Shown: positions 9,309 to 17,207 of the stretch, piece after piece
Layout: each line of letters starts with the position of its first letter
Numbering within the stretch: the stretch's first letter is position 1
DNA from: Trichomonas vaginalis G3
Lineage: Eukaryota > Parabasalia > Trichomonadida > Trichomonadidae
Length of the DNA: 64,000 nt
Direction of reading: 5' to 3'
Assembly (NCBI RefSeq): GCF_026262505.1
Contig: NC_067207.1
Span: 22,412,082 to 22,476,081, forward strand
The notes under the pieces: generated by a model
The model's database searches: none
The model's input: only the letters and a program-made list of their open reading frames with translations
What the model was told of the DNA's origin: nothing
Program-made: the position numbers and the translations under genes

Positions 9309-9593
9309 ATGTTTTTACTCACACTCGTACTCAACAGGTATGTGTACACATATGTCAACTGTGAACCTTGTATTGACCGGTCTTCCTGCAAATGCAAGTT
9401 CGGTCAATACACAATTTATGGTGGCAAGAAAGACAGTGGGGAATGTTATTCTGACATCTGTTGTTGCGCTCGAGAGAGAATTGAAATTCCAGACCCAACT
9501 CCAACACCAACACTCAAGTTGCCAAAGACTCATGTGAAGAAGAAGCCTTCTGGTAAGTTTCTTATAGCCATATACATGGCACGCTTTGAGTAA
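9309..9593 (+). CDS. small cysteine-rich protein, 94 aa
   Basis: The ATG follows a host-type initiator box. Residues 1-16 are hydrophobic and could be a short signal or anchor; residues 18-53 hold eight cysteines spaced C-x2-C-x5-C-x-C-x16-C-x4-CCC, compatible with a disulphide-knotted or metal-binding mini-domain. A proline/threonine linker (PDPTPTPT) and a basic tail follow. No family recognised. Because the hydrophobic stretch is short and begins with few charges, secretion is a guess. Overlapping frames here look like shadows. Confidence 0.5.
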   Translation: MFLLTLVLNRYVYTYVNCEPCIDRSSCKCKFGQYTIYGGKKDSGECYSDICCCARERIEIPDPTPTPTLKLPKTHVKKKPSGKFLIAIYMARFE

Positions 9594-9604
9594 AAACATT
9601 TTTT

Positions 9605-9612
9605 TCATTTTT
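9605..9612 (+). promoter_or_regulatory. host-type initiator before 194-aa gene
   Basis: TCATTTTT about ten bases upstream of the ATG at 9,616, matching the trichomonad initiator pattern. Confidence 0.45.
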
Positions 9613-9615
9613 TGA

Positions 9616-10200
9616 ATGAAGCAAGTTAAATTCGTCCCACACCAATCTCAATGGACCGATGAAGAGTTTCAAGCCATGGTTGAAGGCGTTGAGAACGACA
9701 TAGACGGCGAACTTGAAGGAGCTCAAACCACAATTGCAACCAAAATTGCACAAGTCAAGGAACAGATAGCTCCACTTAAAGCTACCAAAGCTACTCTTGA
9801 CCTCATGGATAGTTACCGTTTAGATGTCAAGAGTGGAATAAGACAATTAAAATTAAAACTTCTAAACTACGAAGCTATACTCCAAAAGTTAGCAGAAATG
9901 AGAAGACTTTACCAGAGCTACTTACATGTAAGGGACTTACCTTCAAGCAGTCCGACCAAAGATGAATTTTCTGACATTGTCCCAATTTTGTCCGAAAGTC
10001 AGCTCAGATGTTTCGAACTGCTCCCAACATATCCAGAATATGAACGTTTGCCTGAACTCTTCCGCAATCTCAAAAAACGTTTTTTGGTTCTCATGTTCGA
10101 AACTTTTATCGGAAGAGACAACAAACGTTCAGAAGAAGAACAAGATATTATTTTAAACTTGTTGTATGACTTAACCGTCATAACAAGCTTTTTGAAGTAA
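9616..10200 (+). CDS. coiled-coil protein, 194 aa (small-gene island)
   Basis: A 194-residue, almost entirely helical protein beginning MKQVKFVPHQSQWTDEEFQ. Residues about 25-100 show heptad-like spacing (TKIAQVKEQIAPLKATKATL), then a loop with SSSPTKDEF, then a second helical half ending LLYDLTVITSFLK. No family recognised. Neighbours on both sides run in the same direction with gaps of 20-35 bases, suggesting one compact gene cluster. A scaffold or partner-binding role is inference. Confidence 0.55.
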   Translation: MKQVKFVPHQSQWTDEEFQAMVEGVENDIDGELEGAQTTIATKIAQVKEQIAPLKATKATLDLMDSYRLDVKSGIRQLKLKLLNYEAILQKLAEMRRLYQSYLHVRDLPSSSPTKDEFSDIVPILSESQLRCFELLPTYPEYERLPELFRNLKKRFLVLMFETFIGRDNKRSEEEQDIILNLLYDLTVITSFLK

Positions 10201-10221
10201 AACCGTCATTCTCAAACCACT

Positions 10222-10229
10222 TCATTTTT
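10222..10229 (+). promoter_or_regulatory. host-type initiator before HNH-like gene
   Basis: TCATTTTT directly upstream of the ATG at 10,233, matching the trichomonad initiator pattern. Confidence 0.45.
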
Positions 10230-10232
10230 TCG

Positions 10233-10937
10233 ATGTCCGAACAAGCACCGAAGCCGAACACAATGGCAGATGTCCTTTCAATGTTGCCAGACAAGCGCCC
10301 AGTTCAAATTCAAATTTTGAATTTGAAAGCTCATCTGACAAACACCGTTAAGACTCTCCAAAGTAGTCTTATGGAAGAGATGAAGGGACTTAAAGGTGAG
10401 TTCCTCATGAACCAAGCTTCCAATGAGAAAGTCCTGAACGATTTGACGGAAACCTTGCGCATTTACGCGAGAGAGAACCGAGACCTTGCCAGACTCATCT
10501 ACCGTTTCTTCGAAGAGATAGATGCCATCTGGAAGGTACTCGGAAAGGACAGAACCTCCAACACCGTACTTCGTGAACACAGAATTGCCGAAGGAATTGT
10601 CGAGGAAGAAGAGAAACACGAAGAAGAGGAAGAGGAAGAAGAGGAAGAAGAGAAACACGAAGAAGAGGAAGTTTGGGCAACCCTTGTTGCCGATGACACT
10701 TACGAAATTTCCCAACCCTACCCATACCAAATCCGCAACAAGGAGACAGGCAAGGTTCTTACCCCAGTTCTCAACAACTTGGGACACTTGAACCTTACCC
10801 TTCGGAATTACGGTTCAATCTCCATGGGCAAGCTTGTCGCAATTCAATGGGTTCCAAATCCAAACAAGAGGACGAAGGTCAGACACATTGACGGTGACAA
10901 GCTCAACAACCGTAAGGAGAACCTCGAGTGGTTCTAA
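10233..10937 (+). CDS. NUMOD4/HNH-like protein with acidic linker, 234 aa
   Basis: N-terminal residues 1-115 are helical with coiled-coil character; residues about 122-146 are almost pure glutamate with two KH interruptions; residues about 147-234 resemble the NUMOD4 plus HNH arrangement of homing-type endonucleases: VWATLVADDTYEISQPYPYQ, then RNKETGKVLTP, then LVAIQWVPNPNKRTKVRHID and GDKLNNRKENLEWF at the very end. HNH_3-type proteins typically end with such HIDGDK-x-NN-x3-NLEW stretches. Likely a DNA-binding or DNA-cutting protein carried by the element; whether it is catalytically active is not judged here. Confidence 0.65.
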   Translation: MSEQAPKPNTMADVLSMLPDKRPVQIQILNLKAHLTNTVKTLQSSLMEEMKGLKGEFLMNQASNEKVLNDLTETLRIYARENRDLARLIYRFFEEIDAIWKVLGKDRTSNTVLREHRIAEGIVEEEEKHEEEEEEEEEEEKHEEEEVWATLVADDTYEISQPYPYQIRNKETGKVLTPVLNNLGHLNLTLRNYGSISMGKLVAIQWVPNPNKRTKVRHIDGDKLNNRKENLEWF

Positions 10938-10986
10938 GAGTAAAAAAATTTTATTTTAGGGGGAAACCCCAAGTAAATTTAAGTTT

Positions 10987-11250
10987 TTAGTTGCGTAAGC
11001 GGCTTAAATTAAGGATAATTTGGACAAGTAGTTCCTGACCTCTGAATTGGACTCTTTCGTCATCCCAGTTGCGTAGGAGGTCGTCCCAGAGGAGTTGGTA
11101 GAATTGCCATTCCAAGGACGATTTGTCCTCCCAGGCATTGAGGATGTACTGCTCGTAGAGTCTCATGACCTCTGCCTTGCACCAGACACCCTCTCCCTTG
11201 GAACGTAAGGCTTCTTCGAAGTGCTCGAATGCGATTGGCTGCGGGACCAT
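10987..11250 (-). CDS. small unknown protein, 87 aa
   Basis: Start taken at the ATG of MVPQPIAFEHFEEALRSKGE, because TCATTTCGG, a host-type initiator, lies just upstream on the same strand, itself preceded by AAAAAGTG. The product is helical and tryptophan-rich (WCKAEVMRLYEQYILNAWED, WQFYQLLWDDLLRNW). No family recognised. It converges with the HNH-like gene and diverges from a tiny gene at 11,281. Confidence 0.5.
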   Translation of the reverse strand: MVPQPIAFEHFEEALRSKGEGVWCKAEVMRLYEQYILNAWEDKSSLEWQFYQLLWDDLLRNWDDERVQFRGQELLVQIILNLSRLRN

Positions 11251-11280
11251 CCGAAATGACACTTTTTGTACGTTTGGTCA

Positions 11281-11388
11281 ATGTTCGTGTCTCGTGCCAT
11301 AGTCGACGAAAATACAAACAAACAGGTTATATATGAGTTTGAGACCAAGAATGGTGTAACTCGACCTGTCCGATTCAAATTCGAATAA
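11281..11388 (+). CDS. possible 35-aa peptide gene
   Basis: A short frame from ATG to TAA encoding MFVSRAIVDENTNKQVIYEF and then ETKNGVTRPVRFKFE. It reads like a beta-hairpin protein rather than random sequence, and fills the gap between the 87-residue gene and the polymerase region. It is divergent from the former by about 30 bases. Its size makes this a weak call; no family recognised. Confidence 0.35.
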   Translation: MFVSRAIVDENTNKQVIYEFETKNGVTRPVRFKFE

Positions 11389-11395
11389 AAATTTT

Positions 11396-12747
11396 TTATT
11401 TCATGCAATGTTTTATTTCTGTGCCGTCTTCAAGTATACCCCAATACTTACGCTTGGAGAGGACATGAACTTCGGTGAAAATTTTGTCCAATTTGAATTG
11501 ACCCATCTTTTCACCGACCATTCCCATTTCAATGAGTTTGTTGTATCCTTCTTCGTTCGTCATGAGTGCGTCAATGTTCTCATAGTAAACCTTCACTTTG
11601 GATTTGACTTCGGAGAAGAATTTGTTGTAGTTGTCAAGGACTGCCTTTGCGAACTGAGGGTAAGACCAATGTTCGACAATAGGTTTTAATGTGGTTACTA
11701 AGCCACTTTGACCTTGAGTGAATTCGTACTTCAAAACAAAAGGAGAAAACCTTTCAACAAAGTTGTCGACCTTCTCATAATGTTTACTCTTCATCTCTTG
11801 AGGTTTTTTAATGGAATATCCCCATGTCGAATTCATAAGCAATTTGAGTGTCATTGCAAGTTTGGGGTTTGAAGCTTTCCTAATATCATACAGTTGTTGT
11901 ATGACTTTTCCAACTGTATAGTTCCTTCCTGGGAACTCACCATCTTCGTTTGGAATTCCAGTCGGGATATATTGGACGAACCTCATGTATGCAGCGTTAA
12001 GGTCGACATAGTATATCTTTTCGTTTGAGTCGAACTTGTCGCAACCAATGGGTCCAGTTCGTGGAAATTCAAGTGAGTCTCTTATCTTCTGAGAAACTTC
12101 GCCTGCTATCTCATAAACATCGTCGAAGCAACCTGTTTCATATAAAACCTTCTGACCTAACTCAGATGCTCTCCAATACAATTTGACGTCAATTGGATGT
12201 CTCAATGGAAGTTTGTTTATAGCATCTTGAAGTTCTTGCAACCTCATTGGAAGTTCTTCTGGTTCAGGTTGGTATCCGAACAATCCAACTCCTTTTGGAA
12301 CAGTGTACTTCTTTTGTGCTATAACTTTGTCTGGAACAACTTTTGGTCTTGCTAACAATGAAAAGTTTGTTTCGTCTTTTGGTACAAAAGTTTCTGTCAG
12401 CTTGTCATCTGGAATTGGTTCCAACAAACCTTTCTCGAAAAGAATGTTTACAGCTCTGACAATGTTGCACTTGCCTTTTCCGAACAATGGGTTTGTAAGA
12501 CTTTCGTTCAACATGAAGTGGTTGTGGACAATTACAATCTTCAACCATGGTAAGTCTTTGTCAACAACATAGTCGTCATGTGAAGAACCTTTAGCTGTAG
12601 GTATGTTGACTCGGATATTGACATTTGCCAACGGTGCAATTTTGCCAATTGACCTCTGAGAATGTACCTTGTCTTCACACATGACTCAAGATACTTCATC
12701 TTCTCATCTGTAACAAGACAGAGTTCCTGAGACATGTAAGAATGCAA
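11396..12747 (-). pseudogene. protein-primed DNA polymerase B region
   Basis: Remnant of the Polinton replicative polymerase. Visible are a family-B motif A-like stretch (YYVDLNAAYMRFVQYIPTG), a motif B-like KLLMNSTWGYS, and a motif C-like segment (KVYYENIDALMTN), followed by a typical C-terminal KRKYWGILEDGTEIKH. In Polintons this enzyme copies the element using a protein primer at the termini. The region is shorter than is usual for the family and is broken. Confidence 0.85.
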
Positions 12748-12793
12748 GGTTCATTGACAATTGTTTCAATTGAATTGTAAATTCCATACCTTG

Positions 12794-13546
12794 TCAATCA
12801 ATGTCAGACTTATTTATGAACGGGAAGTATCCAGCATGTTGTCTGACTGCTTGAGGGTTAGGTTGGTACCATTCAAATTTTACACTTGCAATTCCTTCAA
12901 TTGCATTCAAAATGTCTGAGTCTGAGTCAACCATTTGTTCTCTCTTTGTAGTCTTGAAAGCGTCAAGAAGTTGTGCGGCTGTTGTGACATTGCCATGTGC
13001 ATAGTAAATGTGACCGTCCAAATCTGTTACGGTTAGTCTGAGATTGTATCCTTTCTTATTTCCGTCTTGTATGGCAGCAAGTACTCCCATGAAGCCTTCT
13101 TTGTTCTTTCCTTCGTCAAAGTTTACTGTAAAGGTTCGACCAGATGTAATTTGACTTCTAACTTCACGGTACTTTTCATATGCATATCTTGTTCTTTCCA
13201 TGGGAGCATGTTTGTCTTCACCTTTTCCTTTTTTCCTTCTCAAAGGATGCAATTGTTCGTCATGTTTCCAATAGAATCTGGCAAAGCCGTCGTGTCCTTC
13301 AACTTGCGGTTCAGAAACATCGAAAGGCATGTCCATAAGACGTTCTTCTTCTAACCTCTCTAGTCTGTTTGGATAATTTGCGCGTGCTGTTTCCAATTCC
13401 ATTTCGTAGCGAAGACCAGACAATTTGTCATAGACTTTTATGGGTCTTCCCTTCCTATATTTAAAATTCTTCGAAACTTTCCAACCATATCTTTCTAACT
13501 CTGCTTTTATTCTAGCAGACTTTCTATCCATTCTATGCGGGGGCAT
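12794..13546 (-). CDS. unknown replication-module protein, 250 aa
   Basis: Lies immediately upstream of the polymerase region on the same strand and is preceded by an A/T palindrome at 13,559-13,575. It begins MPPHRMDRKSARIKAELERY and is very basic in the first 45 residues, with an RKKGKGEDKHAPMERTRY segment at about 105 and an alpha/beta C-terminal half. It could be a terminal-protein-like or DNA-binding component of replication; this is inferred only from position and charge. No family recognised. Confidence 0.5.
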   Translation of the reverse strand: MPPHRMDRKSARIKAELERYGWKVSKNFKYRKGRPIKVYDKLSGLRYEMELETARANYPNRLERLEEERLMDMPFDVSEPQVEGHDGFARFYWKHDEQLHPLRRKKGKGEDKHAPMERTRYAYEKYREVRSQITSGRTFTVNFDEGKNKEGFMGVLAAIQDGNKKGYNLRLTVTDLDGHIYYAHGNVTTAAQLLDAFKTTKREQMVDSDSDILNAIEGIASVKFEWYQPNPQAVRQHAGYFPFINKSDID

Positions 13547-13558
13547 TTTTATAAAAAT

Positions 13559-13575
13559 AAAAAAAATATTTTTTT
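13559..13575. promoter_or_regulatory. A/T palindrome recurring between Polinton genes
   Basis: A block of A residues, TAT, then a block of T residues. The same signal lies at 2,915-2,932, 4,176-4,191, 7,198-7,213, 61,272-61,289 and 62,542-62,559, always in short intergenic gaps close to a start codon. Promoter or transcript-end role not distinguishable from sequence. Confidence 0.45.
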
Positions 13576-13577
13576 CT

Positions 13578-14121
13578 TTACTTTACGTAACCACCAGCTA
13601 CCAGAAGCCTTTGACGCCAACCCATACCAGCTAATGAAGGTTGACTAAACTTTGGTTTTGGTTTTTCTTCTTCTATCGGTTTTTCGTCACTTTTCGGTTC
13701 CTCTGACTTTACCTCACTTGCAGGTATGGTTGTGTCGTTAACATCTTCATAAATATCATATGCCATTTGTTTTTGTTTTCCTTTCAACTTTTTGTGTTTG
13801 TTGTAAAGTTTAGAATATTTCGACTCTAAAATGAATGTTCTATAATGAACTGTTGGTCGGTGAAGTATACCTTCCCATCTGTTGTCTCGAAAGCTCCTTC
13901 AGACTTCAATATTTTATTTGTGAGAGTCTGTTTCTTTTTTGAGATACTAGCCGTTCCATTTCTATGAAAAGTGACTTTGTAGTTAGGGTTTGTATTTCCA
14001 GACCTGGCACTTTCTATTATTGAATTTTTTCTTCATCTGTAAGTTCTTTGACAGGTTTTGACAATGGTTCTGAACTTTTTGTTTGTGGTGTCAAATCTAC
14101 CGTTTCAACTTCTTCGGTCAT
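13578..14121 (-). pseudogene. unknown Polinton gene region
   Basis: Minus-strand coding-like region. Its start, MTEEVETVDLTPQ, follows TTTTTACTGAGATGAA, an upstream signal shared with the next gene at 14,293. An acidic, proline-rich segment (EEPKSDEKPIEEEKPKPKF) and a C-terminus with GMGWRQRLLVAGGYVK can be read. No family recognised; it sits among virion-type genes. Broken in this copy. Confidence 0.45.
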
Positions 14122-14155
14122 TTCATCTCAGTAAAAATTTTAGTTTGGTTTGTTT

Positions 14156-14293
14156 TCAACTGGTTTTTAGGTTTTTAAGTCGGTCTAAAACTTCTTGAGG
14201 TATAGGAAGAACTTGACAAACACGTGGTTGTGTAACTGCTGGAAGCCGACAAATCCATCTTGAACCCATTTGTCTCAATGCTGTATTGTTCAT
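14156..14293 (-). CDS. possible 45-aa protein
   Basis: A short continuous frame from ATG to TGA: MNNTALRQMGSRWICRLPAV then TQPRVCQVLPIP and a helical end. Its ATG follows CTGAGATGAA preceded by a T-run, exactly as before 14,121, which supports it being expressed. Basic and proline-containing; no family recognised. Confidence 0.45.
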   Translation of the reverse strand: MNNTALRQMGSRWICRLPAVTQPRVCQVLPIPQEVLDRLKNLKTS

Positions 14294-14312
14294 TTCATCT
14301 CAGTAAAAAAAT

Positions 14313-14714
14313 TTACATTCCCCACGTTTGAGGCGGTTGAGGTTGGTTATTGTTTACCCACTGTTGTGCATGGTTATATCCTCTGTTAAAGAATCTTTCA
14401 CCTTGGTCCATATAGTGCCCTGCTTGGTTATAGTAGTCATTTGCTTTGTTATAGTAGTTTCCTGCTTGTCTTCCTACATTGTCCATCCATCCTTGAACTT
14501 TTCCTCTTGTTTCAGGATTTGGAATAAGATTTGTTGCATCTCGTGCTACCTCCCAACCTTTCTGTACAGTTTGTATAATAGGTTGTGCTTTCTCTTTAAG
14601 TATACCTAATGTACTCAAAATCTTCCTTCCAACTCCAAATACACCTCTGGCTATTGTTCCCACTGCGGGCAAAAATCTGGATGCAACTCCTGCTAATGCG
14701 CCAAATAAACCCAT
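14313..14714 (-). CDS. MGLF amphipathic virion-type protein, 133 aa
   Basis: Begins MGLFGALAGVASRFLPAVG, a glycine-second, strongly amphipathic or hydrophobic N-terminus, followed by a basic segment (GVGRKILSTLGILKEK), a helix, and an N/Y/Q-rich tail with repeats of YYNKANDYYNQAGHYM. This resembles membrane-active internal proteins such as adenovirus protein VI in general character. A second protein with the same style of N-terminus lies at 18,061-18,303. It diverges from the integrase gene 17 bases away. Function is inferred. Confidence 0.55.
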   Translation of the reverse strand: MGLFGALAGVASRFLPAVGTIARGVFGVGRKILSTLGILKEKAQPIIQTVQKGWEVARDATNLIPNPETRGKVQGWMDNVGRQAGNYYNKANDYYNQAGHYMDQGERFFNRGYNHAQQWVNNNQPQPPQTWGM

Positions 14715-14731
14715 TTCTTATAGGGTAAAAA

Positions 14732-15687
14732 ATGACGAATCCAAACAAGGACCCCTATGTTTCTAAAGCGACAAAGAAAGCACTCATGATAAAAATCTTT
14801 AGTTCAACACCAAATGCTTGGTTTATGGATATCTTGGAAAACATTCCGAGGTATAGAGAAGATGGACCACCATACTGGCTAATATTTGTCGGTCAAAACA
14901 CAAGATACTGTGAAGCCATACCATTATGGTCCAAAAATATTTTAGATGTGAAAACTGCTTTGACAATATTCGTTGACAAATACCATCCAACAAAACTGAC
15001 ATCTGACTGTGAAAGTTCTTTCAAATCAGATGATATTAAAACTATCTGCGTTCAAAAAATGTAAACCAATATTTCATTGTCGACCAAAACCATTCTGCTC
15101 TTGGTGTCATTGACAGTTGTATAAAAATCTTAAGAGACTTAAACCAACCACAAGGTGGTGAAGCAAATGAAATGTCATATGACGACAAGTACAGACACTT
15201 TCCATGGCAAAGATGAGACAAGTTTTAAATATTTACAATAGCCGTAAACAAAAAGGTTTGGGAAACCACTCCCCCGAAAAATGAAAACAACCCTGACTTA
15301 GAGAAAGACTATATATTTAATAGTTTAGTCAAAAGAGACAAACAAGAAAGAATGCCGGGCTTCAAACTTCAGAAAGGTGACAAAGTAAAAATAGAAATAC
15401 CTAAACGCGACCCATATGAAAATACTATTGACTATGACAACAATGGGAACCCGACAGGTACTCGCATTCGTGTTCGTAAAAATAGAAGAAAGTATACAAG
15501 AGAATATTATGAAGTTTTAGGCAAACATGGCAAAATGTACACACTGCAAGCAGAAGATAAAACTACTATTGTCAGACCTCGTTTCAAACTTGTCAAAGTT
15601 CAAGGTGGTATACTTTCAAAGACAGTTCCTAACAAATATAAGACAACTCCTGACCAATATGCTAAAGAAGTTGAAAATGACGACTAA
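14732..15687 (+). pseudogene. retroviral-type integrase
   Basis: Remnant of the Polinton integrase, which inserts the element into the host chromosome. The N-terminal part shows the RNase H-like core beginning PNAWFMDILENIPRY with LTSDCESSFKSD later. The C-terminal part has a basic SH3/chromo-like segment (GFKLQKGDKVKIEIPKRDP, then RPRFKLVKVQGG). Broken in this copy. Divergent from the MGLF protein. Confidence 0.8.
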
Positions 15688-17189
15688 GCAATTCTATACC
15701 ATGCGTAAACTGTCATGTAAGGTGGCATGTATTCTTTACTTTGTCCCGTTGTTTGTGTATATCCTGAAACGCGATGTGTATGGCTTCCTCCTCCCTGAGT
15801 GTCATCCCAGTAACAATTTATAGCAAAATCAACGTCGTCTTTAACATCATATCCTTTACCTTTTGTCATTCTTGACCAATCCCAATATCTATGCTTATGC
15901 CAACCTTCTAGAGATGTAGTTAAATCTACGTAGTGACTATGCGCAGGTAAGTTTTCACCTGAAATCGTTTTACTTCCACCTGTTTCCTTTGAAGAGTTTG
16001 CACAATACAAAAACCTGTCGACTATTTGAGTCCAAGTTCCAAAACCAAGTACTACTTCTGGTCTGGTAGAGTTCATTGACGTATAAATAGAACCTATAGG
16101 ATATACTGTTTGAAGTATTTCTGTCTTTAACGTTTGAAGCTCTGTTTTGTCTGCTTTTTTATATAACTTTTCTTCAAGTTCATTTACGTCAGAGATGCTA
16201 TGTCTATGATATTTTTGTGGGTATGTTCCTTCTGTCCATGCGAAAATACGTTCTTTTGTTGCATCTACATATCCTTTTATCCATGTCGAGTCTGCTTTTG
16301 TATTCCTTAACTCTGTAACACCTTTCTCAAGCTCTTTCAACTGTTGTCCATCTTCCATTAAACCTCTGGTATGACTTGAAACCGTTTGTGCCAACATATC
16401 TACAGTTTCTTTGTCGGCTTTAAGGTCTAAACATCCTGAAACCCACCCTGTATTGGCTTTACCTTCTAAAATCTTCGATGTCCGTTCATGGTACCATTCA
16501 ACCATTTTTTTAATTTCTTCATCTTTTTCATCCACATATTCCTTATTTGCCTTCTTCACTAACGCACTAGCCATAAGTCCCTTATCTACTTTCTCCTCTA
16601 ACTCACTGTTGACATATGTTTTGTCAGCTTTCTTTTCAAGGCTAACGTTTAAGTCTGTTATTTCAGATATAGAATGTGTATGTCCAACGTCACTTTTCCT
16701 GTTTAAGGTTTCTTGTAAGTTTGTAATATTTGCAATGGTATGTGTATGAGTCTTTTTAGAATATTCTTTGTCAGCTCTTGTCACTTCACTTGACATTTTA
16801 TTGTCAACATATGTTTTGTCTGCTAGTTCAGGATGAGTATGTTCTTTCGTTGCATATGTTGCATCTGCTCTGTCATGTTCTTCTTGAACTTTTTCAATGA
16901 CATACTCTTTGTCAGCTTTGTTGTCAACATCTGTTTTCAAAAGAAGTTCATTTATAGGTTTCTCGTTTAAAGTTCCTTTTGTTGGATTTATACAGACAGT
17001 ATGGTTCTTATTGTCTTGAAACAGAAACTCATCTGTCATTGGGTTTAATGTCAGTTTTAAGTTTCCTTCTTTCAATGACTCAGATATCTTAGAATAGTTT
17101 GAAAAGTTTGTTGTGTTCTTATTTAGAGCTTGCATAATGAGTTGTCGGTTGTGTTGTATTTCTCTCATAGACGCTGTTTCTTTCGACAT
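15684..17189 (-). CDS. phage tail-fibre/collar-like protein, 501 aa
   Basis: A 501-residue protein, uninterrupted. Residues 1-90 form an N-terminal head; residues about 90-330 contain many repeats of the kind KADKTYVNSELEEKVDK and HTHSISEITDL, typical of trimeric phage fibres; the C-terminal part begins YPIGSIYTSMNSTRPEVVLG, then FGTWTQIVDRFLYCANSS, then His-rich strands (LPAHSHYVDL, SHTHRVSGYT) and ends YMPPYMTVYAWYRIA, the arrangement of phage tail-collar or short-tail-fibre receptor-binding tips. Likely a virion spike or attachment fibre. Convergent with the integrase, with the 3' ends overlapping by 4 bases. Confidence 0.8.
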   Translation of the reverse strand: MSKETASMREIQHNRQLIMQALNKNTTNFSNYSKISESLKEGNLKLTLNPMTDEFLFQDNKNHTVCINPTKGTLNEKPINELLLKTDVDNKADKEYVIEKVQEEHDRADATYATKEHTHPELADKTYVDNKMSSEVTRADKEYSKKTHTHTIANITNLQETLNRKSDVGHTHSISEITDLNVSLEKKADKTYVNSELEEKVDKGLMASALVKKANKEYVDEKDEEIKKMVEWYHERTSKILEGKANTGWVSGCLDLKADKETVDMLAQTVSSHTRGLMEDGQQLKELEKGVTELRNTKADSTWIKGYVDATKERIFAWTEGTYPQKYHRHSISDVNELEEKLYKKADKTELQTLKTEILQTVYPIGSIYTSMNSTRPEVVLGFGTWTQIVDRFLYCANSSKETGGSKTISGENLPAHSHYVDLTTSLEGWHKHRYWDWSRMTKGKGYDVKDDVDFAINCYWDDTQGGGSHTHRVSGYTQTTGQSKEYMPPYMTVYAWYRIA

Positions 17190-17207
17190 TTTTATTCTAG
17201 ATAAAAT

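Noticed and set aside
10278-10787. Minus-strand frame rich in Phe/Leu opposite the HNH-like gene
   Set aside because: Antisense of the glutamate-rich linker and surroundings; no initiator and no sensible protein composition.
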